NCBI RefSeq assembly: GCF_039962115.1
Contig: NZ_JAMPKJ010000040.1
Span: forward strand, 1 to 55,016
DNA length: 55,016 nucleotides
Origin: Funiculus sociatus GB2-C1
GTDB lineage: Bacteria; Cyanobacteriota; Cyanobacteriia; Cyanobacteriales; FACHB-T130
Direction: 5' to 3'
Positions within the stretch are counted from its first letter, which is position 1. Every line of letters begins with the position of its first letter. Position numbers and translations under genes: made by a program. Shown one piece after another: positions 37,053 to 47,094 of this stretch. The notes beneath the pieces are model-generated. The model did not search any database, was not told the origin of the DNA, and saw only the letters and a list, made by a program, of their open reading frames with translations.

Positions 37053-38411
37053 ATGTCCGATCATTCGTCCCCTGAATCTCCAGTTCCACTTAAGACACAA
37101 GAAGATACGCTTTTTGAGGAGCAAGCTTTAGAAAACGAGTCCGTTGCAGTTGAGCTTCACCCAGGTCGAACAAAGTATTGGGCCGCGTTGTCAATCGTCT
37201 TGTTGATTGTCGGTGGTGGTTTGGGTTGGCATTGGTGGCAAAGCCGTGCCAGTAATGCTCAACCTGCACCGGGAGCAGCAGGTCAACCGCAAGGAATACC
37301 TGTCAAATTAGCAACTGTAGAAACAGCCACCGTCGAAGAAGCTTCCGAGTTTGTGGGTTCCCTGCAAGCTGCACGGAGAGTGGTAATCAAGCCGGAAATT
37401 GAGGGGCGAGTTAGTCAGATTTTGGTTTCCGAAGGCGATCGCGTTCCCGCCGGAAAGACTTTAGTACAACTTAGCCCGGACAAGAGACAAGCAGAAGCCG
37501 CCAGCGTGTTACAGAGTGTCAATGCTGCCCGTGCCACCAGCGCCAATGCTGCCTCCCAAATCAAAGCCTTAGAAGCCGAAAGGGCTTCCACTGTCGCTGA
37601 AGTGGAACTGCAACAGGAAAACTATCGACGCACTTCTACCTTAGTAGGACAAGGTGCATTGGCGAGAGCCGAACTAGATCGAGTTACACGCGATCGCCGT
37701 GCTGCCCAAGCCGCCTTGAATGCCATCACCGAACGCATTCAAGCCGCCCAGTCAACCCTTGCCCAAGCCCAAGCAGGTTTACAGCAAGCCCAAGCTAACG
37801 TCGATCTTGCTAACGCAGAACTTAAAGATGCCACAATTGTCGCCCCCATCGCTGGCGTTGTCGGAGCTATCCCAGTCAAGTTAGGAGATGTCGTTAGCAG
37901 TAGCGACACCCTCACCACTATCATCCAAAATCAATCTTTAGAAATAGAATTGTCTATTCCTTTAGAAAGAGCGCCAGATTTACGCTTAGGGCAGACAGTA
38001 GAGGGAACCAATTCCCAAGGAAAATTACTAGGCACAGGTACAATTAGTTTTATTTCTCCCCAAGTAAATTCGAGTTCTCAAAGCATCCTTATCAAAGCTA
38101 GGTTTGACAACTCACAAGGACAACTGAGGGATGGGCAATTTATCCAAGCCAGAGTAGTTTGGGACGAGAAACCGGGAGTTTTAATCCCAACTACCGCCAT
38201 ATCTCGCCTGGGTGGAGAAAATTTTGTCTTTGTAGCTCAAAAGAAAGGAGAATCAACCTTAATAGCCCAACAAAAGCCCGTGAAATTGGGCGACATCCAG
38301 GGAAATAACTATCAAGTTATCGAAGGACTACAGCCAGGAGAAAGAATAGTTGTCTCAGGCATTCTCAATTTATCTAATGGCGCTCCGATCATACCTGAAT
38401 CGAAAAACTAA
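37053..38411 (+). CDS. RND efflux periplasmic adaptor (HlyD/MFP family)
   Basis: 452 residues. A charged N-terminus (1-40) is followed by a transmembrane anchor (about 42-62, [19 protein letters not shown]), the lipoyl half-motif [22 protein letters not shown] (about 110-130) and a long Ala/Gln-rich coiled-coil hairpin (about 145-255). A second lipoyl half ([13 protein letters not shown]) and a beta-barrel/membrane-proximal tail complete it. The adaptor links the RND pump to the outer-membrane channel. It is upstream of the RND gene on the same strand, 135 bases apart, with heptamer arrays between. Confidence 0.94.
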   Translation: MSDHSSPESPVPLKTQEDTLFEEQALENESVAVELHPGRTKYWAALSIVLLIVGGGLGWHWWQSRASNAQPAPGAAGQPQGIPVKLATVETATVEEASEFVGSLQAARRVVIKPEIEGRVSQILVSEGDRVPAGKTLVQLSPDKRQAEAASVLQSVNAARATSANAASQIKALEAERASTVAEVELQQENYRRTSTLVGQGALARAELDRVTRDRRAAQAALNAITERIQAAQSTLAQAQAGLQQAQANVDLANAELKDATIVAPIAGVVGAIPVKLGDVVSSSDTLTTIIQNQSLEIELSIPLERAPDLRLGQTVEGTNSQGKLLGTGTISFISPQVNSSSQSILIKARFDNSQGQLRDGQFIQARVVWDEKPGVLIPTTAISRLGGENFVFVAQKKGESTLIAQQKPVKLGDIQGNNYQVIEGLQPGERIVVSGILNLSNGAPIIPESKN

Positions 38412-38545
38412 GGACTGGGGACTAGGGACTAGGGAATAGGGACTGGACGGGACTGGGTAATATTCTTCCCAATCCCCAATCCCCAATTCCCAATTCCCAA
38501 TCCCCAATTCCCAATCCCCAACCCCCAATCCCCAATCCCCAATCC
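38411..38545. repeat. Heptamer arrays between hlyD and rnd, ending one base before the rnd start
   Basis: 38411-38457 holds GGGACTA/GGGAATA-type units and 38469-38545 holds CCCCAAT/CCCAATT units. The two halves are roughly complementary and can form a hairpin. No Shine-Dalgarno site lies before ATG 38547. Confidence 0.9.
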
Positions 38546-38546
38546 T

Positions 38547-41500
38547 ATGTTTGTTGATTTCTTTATCAAGCGACCAGTCTTTGCTACAGTCTGCGCCTTG
38601 ATTATCCTCTTGGTAGGAGCAATCAGCATTCCTACCCTACCAGTCGCCCAGTTTCCGGATATTAGCCCGACTCAAATTAGCGTAACTTCCAACTACAACG
38701 GTGCTAGTGCGGAAGTTGTAGAAAGCGCTGTTACAACAATCTTAGAACGTCAAATTAATGGCGTTGAGGGACTAAGATATCTGACTTCCAGTAGTAGTAA
38801 TGATGGCACCAGTACAATTACTGCTACCTTTGAGGCATCGCGAAATAAAGATATCGCCGCTGTTGATATCCAAAATCGGATATCTGTAGCTCAGCCGCAA
38901 CTACCCCAATCTGTTCAGCAAACAGGAGTTGTAGTCAGCAAAGAATCTAGCAGTATCCTCCTCGCGATTGGGTTGTACGCTGAAAATAAGCAGTACGACA
39001 ACATCTTTTTAAGCAACTATGCCGATTTGTACTTGACAGATGCCATAAAAAGAGTAAAAGGTGTTGGCAACGTGCAAATTTTCGGGGAACGCCGCTACTC
39101 AATGCGCCTCTGGTTAGACCCGAATCGCCTTGCTAGTCGAGGATTGACCGCTCAAGACGTAGTGAATGCACTCCGCGAGCAAAACTTACAAATTGGCGTG
39201 GGACGCATTGGGCAGCAACCAGCTCCAGAAGGGCAGATGTATCAAATCGATCTGCGTGCCATCAGTAGGTTAAAAGATGTTTCTGAATTTGAGGAAATTG
39301 TCCTAAAAACCGATGCTAGTGGGGCGTTGGTGAAGTTGAAGGATGTGGGAAGAGCGGAACTGGGGGCAGAAAACTATAGCTCATTTTTACGGTTTCGCGG
39401 CAATGATGCGGTAGGTTTGGGGATTTATCAGCTTCCGGGTAGTAATGCTTTGGATGTCGCCCATGCGGTCAAAAAAGAGATGGAGCGATTGAGTCAGAGT
39501 TTTCCGCCAGCGTTGAAGTATCGAGTAGCGTTTGATACGACAGAGTATGTAGAAGCATCCATGACAGAGGTGGTGATTACTCTGTTGGTATCGATTGCCC
39601 TCGTTGTCGCCGTGATTTTCATTTTCCTACAAGACTGGCGGACGACGCTGATTCCATCCCTCACCATTCCTCTAGCCTTAATTGGGACTTTTGCCTTTAT
39701 CAAAGTTTTCGGATTTTCGATTAACAGTTTGACGTTATTTGGTCTAACTTTAGCAACCGGGATGGTGGTGGATGATGCGATCGTTGTGGTTGAAAATATC
39801 AGTCGCTTTATCCAAGAAAAAGGCATGAATCCCGGTCAGGCCGCCTCTGAATCCATGACAGAACTGTTCGGAGCGGTGATTGCAACTTCGTTAGTTTTAA
39901 TGGCTGTATTCGTCCCTGTAGCCTTCTTTCCGGGGACGACAGGAGCGCTTTATAAACAATTTGCACTGACGATCGCATTCTCAATTGCTATTTCTACTTT
40001 TCTAGCTTTAACCCTGACTCCTTCCTTGTGTGCGCTGCTGTTGCGTCCGGGACAACAGCCGAAAGGTTGGGTTGGATGGATTTTCGGTCGGTTTAACGGG
40101 TTTTTGGATAGAACGCGAAAAGGATATGCGCGATCGCTTAACTTTCTGACTCGTTTTAAAAGCATTATCATCGGCTTATTTATCGTCTCTTTGGGAATGA
40201 CAGCTTGGCTTTATACCCAAGTACCTACCGCATTTCTCCCTGAAGAAGATCAAGGCTATTTCATCACCATCGTTCAAGGGCCCGAAGGAGTATCGCTGAA
40301 CTACACCAGCGAGGTGATGAACAAAATTGAACAAGAAATTCTCAAAAATCCAGAAGTTGTAGGAACTTTCGTTGTCGGTGGTTTTGGTTTTAGCGGTAGC
40401 ACTGCTAATAGCGGTGTCATTTTTACTACCCTCAAACCTTGGGAAGAACGTACAGGAAAAGACCAAACTGTACAAGGAATTATTGGCAGATTGGCAGGAA
40501 CCTTATCGGCAATCCCAGAAGCAAGAATTATTCCTGTTAATCCTCCAGCAATTCAAGGTTTAGGGCAATTTGGCGGTTTCCAATTTCAGCTGCAAGACCG
40601 CAGAGGTAATAGTAGTTTAGAACCTCTATTACAATCTTTGGGACAACTACTAGGTAGTGCGAATAAAACACCCGGATTGCAAGCTGTATTTAGCACCTTC
40701 GCCGCTAATACGCCGCAACTACTCGTAGATGTCGATCGCAATAAAGCCAAAGCATTGCAAGTTTCTATCGACGATATTTTTAACACCCTGCAAACTTTCT
40801 TAGGCGCACAATATGTAAACGATTTTGATTTACAGCAGCGAAATTATCGCGTCTACGTCCAAGCAGATCAACAGTTTCGTTCTAACCCAGCCGATGTTGG
40901 GAAACTCTACGTTCGTTCTGGCGAAAATCAGATGATTCCCCTGAGCAGTTTAGTAAAACTTACTCCCACGACTGGCGCTCAAACTATTAACCATTACAAC
41001 TTATTCCGTTCTATAGAAGTTAATGGTTCGGCGGCTCCTGGCTCTAGTTCTGGAGATGCAATTAAAGCAATGGAAAGAGTAGCAGCACAAGTTTTACCAT
41101 CTGGTTTTGGCTACGAATGGTCGGGTACTTCTCTGGAGGAAATTCAGTCGGGCGGTTTAGCACCGATAATTTTTGGGTTGGGACTAACCTTTGTGTTTCT
41201 AGTATTAGCGGCACAGTACGAGAGCTATATTGACCCGATAATTATTATGCTTTCAGTTCCCTTAGCTATTTTCGGGGCGCTTTTAGCTCAGTCAATGCGC
41301 GGTTTAGCTAATGATGTTTATTGTCAGATTGGATTAGTAATGTTGATTGGTTTAGCAAGTAAAAACGCTATTCTAATTGTAGAATTTGCTAACCAATTGC
41401 GCGAGAAAGGAATGTCAATTACCAGAGCAGCGGTGGAAGCTTCGCAAGAGCGTTTGCGACCGATTTTGATGACAGCTATTTCAACGCTTTTGGGGATTTT

Positions 41501-41726
41501 TCCCCTAACAATTGCTACAGGGGCAGGCGCAGGTAGCCGCCAATCTCTAGGGACGGCGGTGTTTGGCGGAATGTTGATCGCGACTTTCTTGAGTTTGTTT
41601 GTGGTGCCAATTCTGTATATCGTAATTAAGACGCTCAGCGATCGCTTGAAGCCTGGTGGTAAAAATAAGAAAACTCCGAAATCGGCTCCTAGTCGAGAGC
41701 TGAAAAGTCCTGCTATCACCCGTTAA
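38547..41726 (+). CDS. RND-family efflux pump (HAE1/AcrB type)
   Basis: 1059 residues, full-length inner-membrane proton-driven transporter with 12 transmembrane helices. The N-terminus [19 protein letters not shown] and the twin aspartates D409 and D410 in [14 protein letters not shown], needed for proton coupling, are typical of the HAE1 (drug and hydrophobic compound) group. Two large periplasmic loops separate helices 1-2 and 7-8. It acts with the HlyD adaptor upstream and the TolC channel encoded nearby. Exported compounds cannot be predicted. The C-terminal tail is short and basic. A strong hairpin follows. Confidence 0.96.
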   Translation: MFVDFFIKRPVFATVCALIILLVGAISIPTLPVAQFPDISPTQISVTSNYNGASAEVVESAVTTILERQINGVEGLRYLTSSSSNDGTSTITATFEASRNKDIAAVDIQNRISVAQPQLPQSVQQTGVVVSKESSSILLAIGLYAENKQYDNIFLSNYADLYLTDAIKRVKGVGNVQIFGERRYSMRLWLDPNRLASRGLTAQDVVNALREQNLQIGVGRIGQQPAPEGQMYQIDLRAISRLKDVSEFEEIVLKTDASGALVKLKDVGRAELGAENYSSFLRFRGNDAVGLGIYQLPGSNALDVAHAVKKEMERLSQSFPPALKYRVAFDTTEYVEASMTEVVITLLVSIALVVAVIFIFLQDWRTTLIPSLTIPLALIGTFAFIKVFGFSINSLTLFGLTLATGMVVDDAIVVVENISRFIQEKGMNPGQAASESMTELFGAVIATSLVLMAVFVPVAFFPGTTGALYKQFALTIAFSIAISTFLALTLTPSLCALLLRPGQQPKGWVGWIFGRFNGFLDRTRKGYARSLNFLTRFKSIIIGLFIVSLGMTAWLYTQVPTAFLPEEDQGYFITIVQGPEGVSLNYTSEVMNKIEQEILKNPEVVGTFVVGGFGFSGSTANSGVIFTTLKPWEERTGKDQTVQGIIGRLAGTLSAIPEARIIPVNPPAIQGLGQFGGFQFQLQDRRGNSSLEPLLQSLGQLLGSANKTPGLQAVFSTFAANTPQLLVDVDRNKAKALQVSIDDIFNTLQTFLGAQYVNDFDLQQRNYRVYVQADQQFRSNPADVGKLYVRSGENQMIPLSSLVKLTPTTGAQTINHYNLFRSIEVNGSAAPGSSSGDAIKAMERVAAQVLPSGFGYEWSGTSLEEIQSGGLAPIIFGLGLTFVFLVLAAQYESYIDPIIIMLSVPLAIFGALLAQSMRGLANDVYCQIGLVMLIGLASKNAILIVEFANQLREKGMSITRAAVEASQERLRPILMTAISTLLGIFPLTIATGAGAGSRQSLGTAVFGGMLIATFLSLFVVPILYIVIKTLSDRLKPGGKNKKTPKSAPSRELKSPAITR

Positions 41727-41743
41727 ATTGAACCTCTCTCCTA

Positions 41744-41782
41744 AAAAGCTTTCAGTGGAAGTTTCCTCCGCTGAAAGCTTTT
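41744..41782 (+). terminator. Terminator of the efflux operon
   Basis: AAAAGCTTTCAGTGGA and TCCGCTGAAAGCTTTT form a 16-bp stem (one G-T) around a 7-base loop, 17 bases after the RND stop; the right arm ends in four T. Confidence 0.85.
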
Positions 41783-41825
41783 CACTCCCCAACCTCTGCC
41801 CACCTTCCCCTGCTTAAGGTTCTCC

Positions 41826-42494
41826 ATGCTAAAGCTTTATCACTATCATATTTCTCCCAACTCCCGGAGGGTCTGGGTGTCGCTACTCGAAAAACAGCTG
41901 GAGTTTGAGTTGGTGCCACTCAACTTGGATGGCGAACAGTTGCAACCAGAATTCCTGGCACTTAACCCTTTCCATCACATTCCCGTCTTAGTAGATAACG
42001 GTTTTAGGGTAGTGGAATCCTTAGCGATCCTAGATTACTTAGAGGCAAAATACCCTATACCTGCGATGCTGCCTAGCGATGCTAAAGATTTAGCAATTGT
42101 GCGGATGGTGGAACTGGCGACAGTTAACGAACTATTGCCCGCTACAGTCCCATTGTCCCCCGTGATGTTAGGGTTGTCAGCAGGAGATCCAGAAAAAATC
42201 GAGAAGGCATTGCAGAAAATCTCAACAGTGCTAAATTTTTTTGAGAGTTTGCTAGACGAGCGCCCATTCTTTGGCAGTGAAAATATAACTCTCGCTGAAC
42301 CTGTAGCTGGTACTGTTTTACCCTGGTTGCCAAGGGGCGGCGTGTCCTTGAGTGAATATCCTAAATTGAATGCTTGGTGCGATCGCATTCAAGCACGTCC
42401 TTCTTGGCAAGCTACGGAAGCTACCCCAGAAATAATGGAAGCGTTTAAGTCGTCTCCTATGATAGCTCGCATGGCAGCTGCACAGAACTCCTAA
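41826..42494 (+). CDS. Glutathione S-transferase family protein
   Basis: 222 residues. The N-terminal thioredoxin-like domain has the glutathione-site pattern HISPNSRRVWVSLLEKQLEF, the cis-proline NPFHHIPVLVD, and the ES pair in VVESLAILDYLEAKYP. An all-helical C-terminal domain begins at about 88. These proteins conjugate or reduce substrates with glutathione in the cytoplasm. It lies directly after the RND efflux operon terminator on the same strand, so a detoxification link is plausible but not shown. A 14-bp hairpin follows its stop. Confidence 0.92.
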   Translation: MLKLYHYHISPNSRRVWVSLLEKQLEFELVPLNLDGEQLQPEFLALNPFHHIPVLVDNGFRVVESLAILDYLEAKYPIPAMLPSDAKDLAIVRMVELATVNELLPATVPLSPVMLGLSAGDPEKIEKALQKISTVLNFFESLLDERPFFGSENITLAEPVAGTVLPWLPRGGVSLSEYPKLNAWCDRIQARPSWQATEATPEIMEAFKSSPMIARMAAAQNS

Positions 42495-42507
42495 AGACTC
42501 ATGCAGA

Positions 42508-42543
42508 CAACAATCTCCGCAGCAAAAAGTGCGGGGATTGTTG
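42508..42543 (+). terminator. 14-bp hairpin after the GST gene
   Basis: CAACAATCTCCGCA and TGCGGGGATTGTTG pair over 14 bp with an 8-base loop, 13 bases after the stop. Confidence 0.65.
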
Positions 42544-42619
42544 GCTGCAATAGTGAAGAATTGCTTGAACCCAATACGGCATTGTTTGTGTAGCCACACC
42601 CGAATAGGTGTGCCTACAC

Positions 42620-42642
42620 AGAGACTTTTGCAAAAAGTCTCT
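42620..42642 (-). terminator. Hairpin after rnj
   Basis: AGAGACTTTT and AAAAGTCTCT form a 10-bp stem with a GCA loop, just downstream of the leftward rnj stop at 42650. Confidence 0.55.
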
Positions 42643-42649
42643 TCTTTGT

Positions 42650-44410
42650 CTAAGAAGCTACTTTCGCCGTAGAACGGCGGCGACGTCTTCCAGCAAGCTT
42701 AGTAGGCGGTTCCTCCGGAGCTTGCAGCAAGAACACTAGCAGAGGGCGGCTCTGGAATTCACGCCGCAGCAGGCGTTGTAGCGCTGATTCCAGTTGAGTT
42801 TGCACTCCTGCCCAATCAACTTCTAGCGGTTCATCTTCCAAGACACGGGCGAATTCTGACCAGCGATCGCTCAAAATTCCTTCTAGAGTTTCGCGTACCA
42901 AAGTTTGTAGGCGATCGCGTTCCATCGTTGTCACCACACCGCGCAGGTGAACTTCCGGCTTAGCAGTCAGCTTACCTTCCCAGTCCATCGCTGCAGCGAT
43001 CGTCACAACACCATCTTCTGCCAATTGCTGCCTTTCTTTCAGCACATTAGCTTTCAGCACGCCAGAATTATCTACTAATTCGATGCCAGACGGAACCTTA
43101 CCCGCCACTTTGATGCTATCTTCCGACACCTCTACGACATCCCCATTGTCAATAATCACCATATTTTCCGCAGGGATACCCATGCTCTGGGCAGTCTTGG
43201 AGTGCTGGATAAGCATCCGATGCTCGCCGTGAACTGGTAAGAAGAACTTCGGACGAGTTAAGGCAATCATCAGCTTTTGGTCTTCCTGACAGCCGTGACC
43301 GGAAACGTGAATCCCCTTGTCACGACCATAAACCACATTTGCACCCTGCATCATCAGCTTGTCGATGGTATTTACCACGGCAATTGTATTTCCCGGAATT
43401 GGGTTTGCCGAGAATATCACCGTATCGCCTGCACGGATTCTCACTTGTCGGTGTTCGCCGTTAGAAATACGAGTCATTGCTGAAAGAGGTTCACCCTGAG
43501 AGCCGGTAGTTAAAATCAATACCTTCTCATCTGGCAGTTGGTGAATCGACTGCAAAGGCTGGAACAAATTGTCGGAACATTTGATATATCCTAGATTGCG
43601 TGCCTGAGCAATCACATTCAGCATCGAGCGACCTACCACGGACACCATCCGTCCGTGCTTTTGCGCCAGTTCCAGAACCATATTGATTCGGTGGACGGAC
43701 GAAGCAAAAGTAGTCAATAGCACCCTTCCCTTTGCCTGAGAAATAAAGCGGTCGAGATTCGGAAAAACTGATCGCTCAGAAGGCGTGAATCCCGGTACTT
43801 CCGAGTTAGTCGAGTCGCTAATCAGGCATAAAACGCCTTTCTCGCCGTATTCAGCCAGTCTTTGCAAATCAAAAAACTCTCCATCAACTGGCGTGTGGTC
43901 AATCTTGAAGTCACCTGTATGGATAACGACACCAGCGGGCGTGTGGATAGCGACTGTGAAGCTATCAGCAATAGAGTGGGTGTTGCGAATAAATTCGACG
44001 AAGAATGAAGCGCCAATTCGCACCATTTCCCGGGGTACTACTCGTTTTAGGGTCGTCCGATTGGAAACCCCAGCTTCTTCCAATTTACCTTCTAGCAATG
44101 CCATTGCTAGACGCGGGCCATAGATGACTGGGATATCAAATTGCTTGAGGTGATATGCTATCCCGCCGATATGGTCTTCGTGACCGTGGGTGACGATCAT
44201 GCCTTTGATTTTGTGGCGATTTTCCCGCAGATAGGTCATGTCGGGGAGGACGATGTTCACGCCGTGCATGGATTCGCTGGGAAAAGCTAATCCCGCATCC
44301 AACAGGATGATTTCATCGTCATATTCAAACACACAGGTATTTTTCCCAATTTCATGCAGTCCGCCGAGGGGAATAACTTTCAGGGCGGGTGCGGATTCGT
44401 TCTTAGTCAT
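42650..44410 (-). CDS. rnj: Ribonuclease J
   Basis: 586 residues. RNase J is a cytoplasmic metallo-beta-lactamase/beta-CASP nuclease with 5' exonuclease and endonuclease activity in mRNA decay and rRNA maturation. Features: the metal motif THGHEDHIGG, TGDFKIDHTP, the beta-CASP region (about 200-370), the SGHGCQEDQKL motif and HGEHRML. The tail (about 560-586) is short and strongly basic with a run of arginines, and may bind RNA. It is the last gene of the leftward asd-dapA-rnj set; 214 bases with T-rich runs separate it from dapA. Confidence 0.96.
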   Translation of the reverse strand: MTKNESAPALKVIPLGGLHEIGKNTCVFEYDDEIILLDAGLAFPSESMHGVNIVLPDMTYLRENRHKIKGMIVTHGHEDHIGGIAYHLKQFDIPVIYGPRLAMALLEGKLEEAGVSNRTTLKRVVPREMVRIGASFFVEFIRNTHSIADSFTVAIHTPAGVVIHTGDFKIDHTPVDGEFFDLQRLAEYGEKGVLCLISDSTNSEVPGFTPSERSVFPNLDRFISQAKGRVLLTTFASSVHRINMVLELAQKHGRMVSVVGRSMLNVIAQARNLGYIKCSDNLFQPLQSIHQLPDEKVLILTTGSQGEPLSAMTRISNGEHRQVRIRAGDTVIFSANPIPGNTIAVVNTIDKLMMQGANVVYGRDKGIHVSGHGCQEDQKLMIALTRPKFFLPVHGEHRMLIQHSKTAQSMGIPAENMVIIDNGDVVEVSEDSIKVAGKVPSGIELVDNSGVLKANVLKERQQLAEDGVVTIAAAMDWEGKLTAKPEVHLRGVVTTMERDRLQTLVRETLEGILSDRWSEFARVLEDEPLEVDWAGVQTQLESALQRLLRREFQSRPLLVFLLQAPEEPPTKLAGRRRRRSTAKVAS

Positions 44411-44624
44411 GTGGTTCCTTGTAATAAATCAAGAGCGGTCAATACAAAACAGTTGAAAATTTGCATAAATTACAGCGACTTTGGCAAATAAAAAGCCTAA
44501 AACAGGAATTTTTTGCCTTATTCTTTTTGCCTAGTATTAGCGACTTTAGCCAGTAAAAATTTAAAAAAGAAGTTTCTTTTTTTGCTTTTTTCCTTTTTAC
44601 TTTTTTTTCCTTTCTACCGTCGCC

Positions 44625-45509
44625 TCAAATCAAAGTCAGCTGCTTCATTACTGCCTCTAACATTTGCCTATCTGAGTCTGGTAGATGCGAGAGTGGTGGA
44701 CGAGTCGAGCCAATATCCCAACCTTGCAGTTTTAGCGCCGCTTTGATGGGAATAGGATTAGTCGTACAAAACAAAGCTTTGAATAATGGAAAAAGTTGTA
44801 GGTGAATATCGATTGCTACTTTAGTTTGACCGTTTTCAAAGGCTTGAATCATCTGTTGCAGCTGTTTGCCTACTAGATGGCTAGCAACGCTTATTACCCC
44901 AGCACCGCCAACTGATAATAAAGGCAAAGTTAGGGAATCATCCCCAGCGTATATCTGAAATTCTGCTGGTATCAGCCGTCGAATCTGACTTGCTGCGTCT
45001 AGGTTGCCACTTGCCTCCTTAATTGCCACAATGTTCGGGATTTCTGCCAGACGAGCTACTGTCTCTGGCTGGAGATTCTGACCTGTACGACCAGGTATGT
45101 TGTAGAGTATCAGGGGCAGGTCTGGGCAAGATTGGGCGACGCTTGCAAAGTGCTGATACAGTCCCTCTTGGGGGGGCTTGTTGTAGTAGGGTACGACTTG
45201 TAAAGATCCATCTACTCTTATTTTAGCGGCTTTTTGAGTAGCTGCCATCGCTTCTTTCGTCGAATTTGACCCTGTACCTGCGATTACCTTAGCTTTTCCG
45301 GCTACTGCCTTTTGTACAACCTGAAATAACTCATACTCTTCTTCCCAAGTCAGAGTAGGAGATTCCCCAGTTGTGCCACATATTACCAAGGCATCACTAC
45401 CATTTTCTGCCAAATGCGCCGCCAGCGCTTCTGCAACGGCGTAATTTACAGCGCCATCTTCCTTAAATGGCGTCACCATCGCGGTGATCACGCGCCCAAA
45501 ATTTACCAC
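44625..45509 (-). CDS. dapA: 4-Hydroxy-tetrahydrodipicolinate synthase
   Basis: 294 residues. Condenses pyruvate with aspartate semialdehyde, the first committed step to diaminopimelate and lysine. Class I aldolase features: Lys164 that forms the pyruvate Schiff base ([10 protein letters not shown]), Tyr136 (YNIPGRTG), and [10 protein letters not shown] with Thr46-Thr47 that completes the triad. It lies 111 bases downstream of asd, which makes its substrate, with a heptamer hairpin between. Normal length. Confidence 0.97.
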   Translation of the reverse strand: MVNFGRVITAMVTPFKEDGAVNYAVAEALAAHLAENGSDALVICGTTGESPTLTWEEEYELFQVVQKAVAGKAKVIAGTGSNSTKEAMAATQKAAKIRVDGSLQVVPYYNKPPQEGLYQHFASVAQSCPDLPLILYNIPGRTGQNLQPETVARLAEIPNIVAIKEASGNLDAASQIRRLIPAEFQIYAGDDSLTLPLLSVGGAGVISVASHLVGKQLQQMIQAFENGQTKVAIDIHLQLFPLFKALFCTTNPIPIKAALKLQGWDIGSTRPPLSHLPDSDRQMLEAVMKQLTLI

Positions 45510-45536
45510 ACTCTTTTAACTCCTCTTTCGATTTTG

Positions 45537-45603
45537 AATTTTGGACTTTGGATTTTGGATTAAGAAGCTACAATCTAAAATCTAAAATCTAAAATCCAAA
45601 ATT
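45537..45603. repeat. Heptamer inverted array between asd and dapA
   Basis: TTTGGATT units (45537-45561) are answered by ATCTAAA/ATCCAAA units (45572-45603), with an overall inverted arrangement able to form an AT-rich hairpin. An STRR-like element inside an operon. Confidence 0.8.
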
Positions 45604-45620
45604 TTGCTGGTATAAGTCGA

Positions 45621-46664
45621 TTACTTATAACTTAATTTCGTCGCAGGCTGGAGCCAGTTCCGTTCTACCAACAATTCCGCAATTTGGATGGCATTAAGCG
45701 CCGCACCCTTGCGTATCTGATCTCCACTCAACCACAGTTCCAATCCGCACGCATGAGAGATATCTTGACGAATTCGACCTACTAAAACTTCGTCGCGACC
45801 GCTTGCCTCAATTGGCATCGGAAAATAATTTGCCTGCCAGTCTTCCACCAGCTTGACACCCGGAGCAGTCGCTAATATTTCCTTTGCCTTGGCTGGGGGA
45901 AATGGTTGCTCAAATTCTAGGTTAATCGCTTCTGAGTGCGCTCTGAGTACGGGAACCCGCACACAAGTGGCACTTACTCGCAGTTCGGATGCGCCGAAAA
46001 TCTTGCGCGTCTCATTGAGCATTTTCAGTTCTTCTTCACAATACCCTACTTCAGTCATTGGGGAATTGTGCGGAAATAAATTAAATGCCAGGGTGTAGGG
46101 GAAAATTCCTGGTTTTGGTGACTCTCCCTCTAAAATTTCGCGGCTGTGTGTTTTGACTTCTTCCATCGCCCTTGCACCCGCACCGCTTGCCGATTGGTAG
46201 GTGGCGACAACAATGCGCTGCACTGGCTGCACTTGATGCAGAGGCCAAACAGCCACTGCCATCAAAATTGTTGTGCAGTTAGGATTAGCAATTATACCCC
46301 GATGAGTGCCTGCTGCTTCTGGGTTCACTTCTGGAACCACTAGCGGAACTTCGGGGTTCATGCGAAAGGCACTGGAATTGTCAATTACAACTGCCCCAGC
46401 GTCTACCGCTTTATGCGCCCAGGCTTTAGAGGTAGAGCCGCCAGCAGAAGCGAGAACTAAATCTACATTATCAAACGAGCGATCGCCTACTGCCTCCACA
46501 GGCAAATCTTCGCCCTTAAATGACATGGTTCGACCAGCAGAACGTTCTGAAGCCAACAGCTTCAAGTCGGCTACGGGAAAGTTACGGGCTTCCAGAAGTT
46601 CTAATAACTCCGTACCTACTGCACCCGTGGCTCCGAGAATGGCAACGCGATAGGAATCAGACAA
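45621..46664 (-). CDS. asd: Aspartate-semialdehyde dehydrogenase
   Basis: 347 residues. Reduces aspartyl phosphate to aspartate semialdehyde with NADPH, feeding lysine, threonine and methionine. GATGAVG at 11-17 binds NADP; Cys130 in NPNCTTI is the catalytic thiol; the SGAGARAME and CEELKM segments are typical. It heads the asd-dapA-rnj set and diverges from tig, with about 430 bases between. Start ATG 46664 gives the canonical SDSYRVAILGATG N-terminus. Confidence 0.97.
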   Translation of the reverse strand: MSDSYRVAILGATGAVGTELLELLEARNFPVADLKLLASERSAGRTMSFKGEDLPVEAVGDRSFDNVDLVLASAGGSTSKAWAHKAVDAGAVVIDNSSAFRMNPEVPLVVPEVNPEAAGTHRGIIANPNCTTILMAVAVWPLHQVQPVQRIVVATYQSASGAGARAMEEVKTHSREILEGESPKPGIFPYTLAFNLFPHNSPMTEVGYCEEELKMLNETRKIFGASELRVSATCVRVPVLRAHSEAINLEFEQPFPPAKAKEILATAPGVKLVEDWQANYFPMPIEASGRDEVLVGRIRQDISHACGLELWLSGDQIRKGAALNAIQIAELLVERNWLQPATKLSYK

Positions 46665-47094
46665 AGATGGTTCCTCCTCTTGAATACATATATTTCAAAA
46701 ACTTTCGGTATCGAGCCTAAGCAATCTGTTAGGTTTTTTTTGTAATATTTGTAATATTTGTGCTTGTGCAAGGACACAGACTATTACTGCTTCTATTAGA
46801 ATATCTCAAAGGAATTTTACATATCTAGAACTTCCCTTAACCTAACTTCCCTGCCAAAGAAGGAAAAGCTAGATTCTGGTTGAGTGAAAGCGCGTGCTGT
46901 CGATGTACTATCATCAAATATGTCAACAATAGGGATAGTAAGGTTTTATCTACACTGGCTGCAACTGTTGCAAAACTAGGATATCACGGGGTTGAGACGC
47001 TAGAGTTCTTCTTTGGCTTTAACCGACCGTCTTCCAAGCCTACCGTAGAATCGCTATCAACCCTGTGCGCTTTAGTTTCTAGAGAAGTTATCTG
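46665..47094. promoter_or_regulatory. 430-bp divergent promoter region of asd and tig
   Basis: No gene is supported; a 71-codon frame running into tig has no start signal and no family. AT-rich direct repeats TGTAATATT occur at 46741-46760. It must hold promoters for both essential gene sets, but no consensus boxes are clear. Confidence 0.5.

Noticed and set aside
38429-38629. Minus-strand frame with GLGIGNWG repeats across the hlyD-rnd gap
   Set aside because: Another translation of heptamer repeats; it overlaps the RND start on the opposite strand and has no family features.
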